From Rhodospirillales bacterium (GTDB lineage: Bacteria > Pseudomonadota > Alphaproteobacteria > Micavibrionales > Micavibrionaceae): DNA of 64,000 nucleotides. Both the position numbers and the translations under genes were made by a program. The stretch lies in NCBI GenBank assembly GCA_020638155.1, contig JACKJB010000001.1, positions 1,116,001 to 1,180,000 on the forward strand, read 5' to 3'. Numbering within the stretch: the stretch's first letter is position 1; each line of letters starts with the position of its first letter. This document shows, one piece after another, positions 60,695 to 64,000 of the stretch. Under the pieces are notes generated by a model that was not told the DNA's origin, did not search any database, and saw only the letters and a list, made by a program, of their open reading frames with translations.

Positions 60695-60761
60695 GATCTT
60701 TTTACCGTTCGATGAGTTGAATGTCACACCTGTGGAAGATGCAAGCGAATATCATAAAAAG

Positions 60762-60788
60762 ATTATAACAAAACGAGTCCCTCTACAA
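60762..60788 (-). promoter_or_regulatory. Candidate promoter of the secretin operon
   Basis: On the minus strand TATAAT (60762-60767) is preceded 15 bases upstream by TTGTAG (60783-60788). Spacing is short of the ideal 17, so it is tentative. Confidence 0.4.
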
Positions 60789-60835
60789 TAGGACAAAATG
60801 CAGATCATTCAGGTTTTTAAGAGATCAAAGGAATA

Positions 60836-61969
60836 TCAGTCAGATACGGACAGGAGCGATGTGTCCATTTCACGCAAAACATCGTTACCGCTACTACCGC
60901 CCATGTTGATTTGCTGGATTTTGATTTTAAGATCACCCGGCTGGTCGGCATTTGAAAGTGCTGTTTCTTCGGTAATGCGTCCTTCACGATAGGCCCGCTC
61001 CAGGGACTGGTCAAAGGTGCACATCCCCATCTGGTTATTTTGCTCCATCACGTCACGAACTTTGCTCATTTCTCCTTTATGGATCAGCTCGCGCACGAGC
61101 CCCTGATTGAGCATCACTTCAATGACAACAGTCATGCCCCCTTCAATGCTGGGAACAAGGCGCTGCGAAATAATCGCGCGCAAATTCATAGACAGGTTCA
61201 GGCGTACCTGGGTTTGGTAATCTTCGGGGAACATATTCACGACACGCTCAATCGACTGATAAGCGTTGGTCGTATGCAGTGTCGCCAGGCAAAGATGTCC
61301 CGTTTCCGATGCGGTCAGGGCCTGTTCCATCACTTCCCTGTCCCTGATCTCCCCGACAAGAATCACATCCGGACGCTGCCGCAGCGCATTCTTAAGGGCT
61401 ATGGCGTAAGATTCCGTATCAACCCCGACTTCACGCTGCGTGACGACCGATTTGTTATGCTCGTGGAAATATTCGATCGGATCCTCAATCGTAATAATAT
61501 GCCCCTGCTCATGCTGGTTTCGGTAGTTAATCATTGAAGCCAGCGTCGTCGATTTACCCGAACCGGTCATCCCTGTCACAAGAACCAGTCCCCTTTTTTC
61601 GAGCGACAGCTTTTCCAACAGCTTGGGCAGGCGCAGCTCTTCGAAGCTCGGAATTTTTGAAATAATCCGCCGCAGGACGAGCGCCGGATTCTGCCGCTGT
61701 CGCAGGACATTGACCCGGAAGCGGCCATACTGACCCACATCAAGCGAACTGTTCAATTCCATCTGGGTTTCAAATTCACGGCGCTGCCTGTTTGTCAGCA
61801 CGGATGAAATGATTTCATTAATTTCTTCGGCGGTAAGAGGTTCAGGACGAATCGGTTCAAGCACCCCTTCAATTCGTAAAGTCGGCGGGAACCCTACCGT
61901 CAGGTAAAGATCGCTGGCCTGCTTTTCATTCATAGCCGTAAAATACTGCAGTACAATTGGTGCGCTCAA
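60836..61969 (-). CDS. pilU: PilT/PilU-family retraction ATPase (PilU-like)
   Basis: This is a hexameric cytoplasmic ATPase of type IV pilus retraction. Walker A GMTGSGKSTT, the Asp box TIEDPIEYFHEH, Walker B RPDVILVGEIRD and the His box TGHLCLATLHTT are intact. The N-terminus ASDLYLTVGFPP and the lack of the PilT terminal motif fit PilU. The start is a TTG at 61969 overlapping the pilT stop (TTGA). Its C-terminus carries a Gly/Ser stretch. Confidence 0.9.
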   Translation of the reverse strand: MSAPIVLQYFTAMNEKQASDLYLTVGFPPTLRIEGVLEPIRPEPLTAEEINEIISSVLTNRQRREFETQMELNSSLDVGQYGRFRVNVLRQRQNPALVLRRIISKIPSFEELRLPKLLEKLSLEKRGLVLVTGMTGSGKSTTLASMINYRNQHEQGHIITIEDPIEYFHEHNKSVVTQREVGVDTESYAIALKNALRQRPDVILVGEIRDREVMEQALTASETGHLCLATLHTTNAYQSIERVVNMFPEDYQTQVRLNLSMNLRAIISQRLVPSIEGGMTVVIEVMLNQGLVRELIHKGEMSKVRDVMEQNNQMGMCTFDQSLERAYREGRITEETALSNADQPGDLKIKIQQINMGGSSGNDVLREMDTSLLSVSD

Positions 61970-63141
61970 AATGAGTACCCTTCCCCATCGTCATCTGATG
62001 TTGCGGCGCCCGCGCGGGACGATACGATTTTCTTTTTAGCGTGCCCAGGCTCCATACGGCCTCCGCCAAGGGCTGCGGAAGCGATATCCTCATCCCGGTC
62101 ATCACCTTCGTCATCGGTTGTTTTAATCAAGGCGCGGCGGGCTTCCTGCTTGGAAATAATATCCTCTTCAAGCAGAGCATTAATCGCATCCTCCATCGTG
62201 ACCATACCGTAACGGGCGCCGGTCTGGATCATGGAATAAAGCTGCGCTACCTGGTTTTCCCGGATCAGGTTTCGTACCGCGTTAGTCCCGACGAGGACTT
62301 CATAAGCCCCGACACGCCCGCCACCGACACGGCGCAAAAGGGTCTGGGCGACAACGCCCTGAAGCGAACTCGCGAGCATCGCGCGAACCATTTCTTTATC
62401 CCCCGTCGGGAACACGTCAATAATACGGTCGATCGTTTTAGCCGCAGAGTTGGAGTGCAGCGTCGCGAAAACCAAGTGCCCCGTTTCCGCGGCCGTCAGC
62501 GCAAGGGAAATCGTCTCGTAATCCCGCATCTCCCCAACCAGGATCACATCAGGATCCTCCCGCAGAGCACTTCGCAGGGCCCGCGCAAACGATTTGGTGT
62601 CCTGGCCGATTTCCCGGTGGTTCACAAGGCTTTTCTTGGACGTGTGAAAAAATTCAACAGGATCTTCGATCGTGACAATATGCCGGGCGTCATGTTCATT
62701 AATATGATTAATCATCGACGCAAGAGAAGTGGACTTACCACTACCGGTCGGACCGGTCACAAGAACAAGGCCTTTTTCAAGCTCGGCAAAGCGGCGCATG
62801 ATCGCCGGCAGCTCCAGCTCCTCCATCGTCGGGATCAGGGACGGGATACTCCGGAAAACGGCTGCAGTCCCCGTCCGCGTCGTAAATGCGTTGACACGGA
62901 AACGGGCTTTTTCACCGAAGGCGATCGCGAAATCCAGCTCCATTTCCCGTTCAAACTCGGCACGCTGGTCTTCCGTCATGACCGAATAGAGCATGGACCG
63001 AATATCATCGCTTTCCAGCGGATCGGATTTTACGCGTTTCAAATCCCCGTGAGTCCGGATCACCGGCTGGTTTTTCGGACTTAAATGCAAATCCGACGCT
63101 TCGTTTTGCATGGTAAATGCTAATAATTGTGTGATATCCAA
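61966..63141 (-). CDS. pilT: Pilus retraction ATPase PilT
   Basis: This hexameric ATPase retracts type IV pili and drives twitching. Walker A GPTGSGKSTS, Asp box TIEDPVEFFHTS, DVILVGEMRD and TGHLVFATLHSNSAAKTIDR are present. The TTG at 63141, preceded by GGAGGG, gives the canonical start MDITQLLAF and is preferred over the GTG at 63153. The C-terminal 50 residues are an unusual acidic/low-complexity tail. PilU is translationally coupled downstream. Confidence 0.94.
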   Translation of the reverse strand: MDITQLLAFTMQNEASDLHLSPKNQPVIRTHGDLKRVKSDPLESDDIRSMLYSVMTEDQRAEFEREMELDFAIAFGEKARFRVNAFTTRTGTAAVFRSIPSLIPTMEELELPAIMRRFAELEKGLVLVTGPTGSGKSTSLASMINHINEHDARHIVTIEDPVEFFHTSKKSLVNHREIGQDTKSFARALRSALREDPDVILVGEMRDYETISLALTAAETGHLVFATLHSNSAAKTIDRIIDVFPTGDKEMVRAMLASSLQGVVAQTLLRRVGGGRVGAYEVLVGTNAVRNLIRENQVAQLYSMIQTGARYGMVTMEDAINALLEEDIISKQEARRALIKTTDDEGDDRDEDIASAALGGGRMEPGHAKKKIVSSRAGAATSDDDGEGYSF

Positions 63142-63251
63142 GGGTCCCTCCACACGGAAAAAAGTGTTCTGCCTTATTTTTAACGCAAATTTACAAACGG
63201 AACGTAAACAAAACTGAATTATTTATCAGGATGATAGATCATTTTGACACT

Positions 63252-64000
63252 TTATTGTATCCCGATCAGCGGTACAATTTCCAGCCCTTCCAGCAGCATT
63301 CCTCCATAAAGCGCGAGAATCAGAGCCGGACCAAACGGAAACTCTTGTTTTTTAAGGATAATTTTATAAACCCCGCCAAAGATCACCCCAATCACACCGG
63401 ATGCCAGCAAAAAATACGGTAAATAGGCCCAGCCCAGCCATAAACCGGCCACGGCAAAAAATTTAACATCCCCGAAGCCCAAAGCGTTTTTTTTCAGGAT
63501 TTTCCCCACGCCCCAGCCTGTCCCCCATGCCAGCCCCCCATAAAGGGCCGCCCCCATCACCTTGGATATGGCCTTATCCCCAAAACCATAGGAAAGACCA
63601 TACGCCCCTAAATGATACAGAATCAGCAATATCGCCAACCCGGCCAGGATTGCATTAAGCTGATCGGGAAGGATCATATGCTCTAAATCAATAAACAGCA
63701 GCGCTACTAATATTGATACAGCCGCCATCAGGATAAACGCGCCCGGATGGAAACCCCAGACGATATAAATGCCGATACAGCCCAAAAGCGTAAGGCCTTC
63801 CATCAGGGGATAGCGCCAGCCGATAAACTTGCCGCAGTGACGGCATTTCCCCCGCAAGAAGAGCCATGACAGCAACGGCACCAGGTCAGGAAGCGTAAGC
63901 GTTGTATGGCAATGAACGCAGGCGGATCGGGCAACGCCGTTTTTATCCTGCTGATTTTTACGCCCATGCGTCCAGGAAATGCCCCGGGGGACACGCCAAG
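63252..64000 (-). CDS. pilD: Prepilin peptidase/methyltransferase (5' end outside window)
   Basis: This inner-membrane aspartyl protease cleaves and methylates prepilins. The frame stays open to the window edge, beginning in a region that reads WRVPRG; the GTG at 63881 is internal. Two CxxC pairs (CVHC and CRHC) of the cytosolic zinc loop are visible. Both catalytic Asp motifs, IDLEHMILPDQ and GFGDVKFF, are intact, and six hydrophobic segments remain. It processes the pilin at 55199. Confidence 0.92.
   Translation of the reverse strand, partial: WRVPRGISWTHGRKNQQDKNGVARSACVHCHTTLTLPDLVPLLSWLFLRGKCRHCGKFIGWRYPLMEGLTLLGCIGIYIVWGFHPGAFILMAAVSILVALLFIDLEHMILPDQLNAILAGLAILLILYHLGAYGLSYGFGDKAISKVMGAALYGGLAWGTGWGVGKILKKNALGFGDVKFFAVAGLWLGWAYLPYFLLASGVIGVIFGGVYKIILKKQEFPFGPALILALYGGMLLEGLEIVPLIGIQ

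Noticed and set aside
1..64000. Search for CRISPR arrays, tRNA and rRNA genes
   Set aside because: No regularly spaced short direct repeats and no cloverleaf or rRNA-like segment were recognised by eye; the repeats seen are dispersed palindromes.

Overview
The window reads as a chromosomal segment of an alphaproteobacterium of moderate GC content. Pointers are the ffh-rpsP-rimM-trmD-rplS-leuCDB order, FdxA followed by a CarD/CdnL regulator, an RpoH-type sigma factor, a DUF2336 protein, and the ftsY/mtaB/dapF neighbourhood. It resembles the Rhodospirillales/Micavibrio side of the class, but the lineage below class level is an inference. No rRNA, tRNA, CRISPR array or complete transposase gene was seen.

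Layout. 0-13.6 kb: a DHH phosphoesterase (5' truncated), a DNA photolyase that appears to use an ATT start, LD-carboxypeptidase, fdxA, carD, a PPP-type phosphatase homologue that has lost its metal ligands, rpoH, a TauE/SafE permease, an opine-dehydrogenase-like gene behind Fur-box-like palindromes, an M48 lipoprotein protease, a thermonuclease, proline iminopeptidase and an OmpA-domain protein. 13.6-24.6 kb: an orphan HEXXH protein, pgk, DUF2336, tryptophan 2,3-dioxygenase, a tandem pair of small proteins resembling the CTP-dependent riboflavin kinase fold, AMP nucleosidase and an ABC exporter. 24.7-27.7 kb: a two-gene module (TPR/ATP-grasp-like protein plus TsaE-like P-loop protein). It is bounded on one side by the ABC exporter and on the other by a remnant of a second exporter's C-terminus. 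27.7-36 kb: ftsY, a diguanylate cyclase, the ribE-ribB-ribH operon, mtaB, two divergent M14-like deacylase/peptidase genes and dapF. 36-52.2 kb: the ffh/rpsP/rimM/trmD/rplS/leuCDB backbone, repeatedly interrupted by accessory genes (nagB, secreted paralogues, PlsC-like acyltransferase, HD-GYP, a GxxExxY gene inside inverted repeats). 52.2-55 kb: nfeD, slipin and GIY-YIG. 55-64 kb: a type IV pilus / type II secretion-like cluster (pilin, AraC-type membrane regulator, permease, lipoprotein secretin, PilU, PilT, prepilin peptidase).

The most distinctive feature is a dense set of palindromic repeat families: CCCTCTCCC/GGGTGAGGG elements, GTCATTGCGA elements, GTCATCCCGA/GTCATTTCGA elements, and a MITE-like element with 30-bp terminal inverted repeats. 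Several have been absorbed into genes. One lies in frame inside trmD, one encodes much of the NfeD signal peptide, and two MITE copies supply stop codons. One hairpin fragment sits at the breakpoint of the deleted ABC gene. The best candidate for an undescribed system is the TPR/ATP-grasp + TsaE-like pair. Secondary candidates are the tandem DUF120-like proteins and the TIR-bounded GxxExxY unit.
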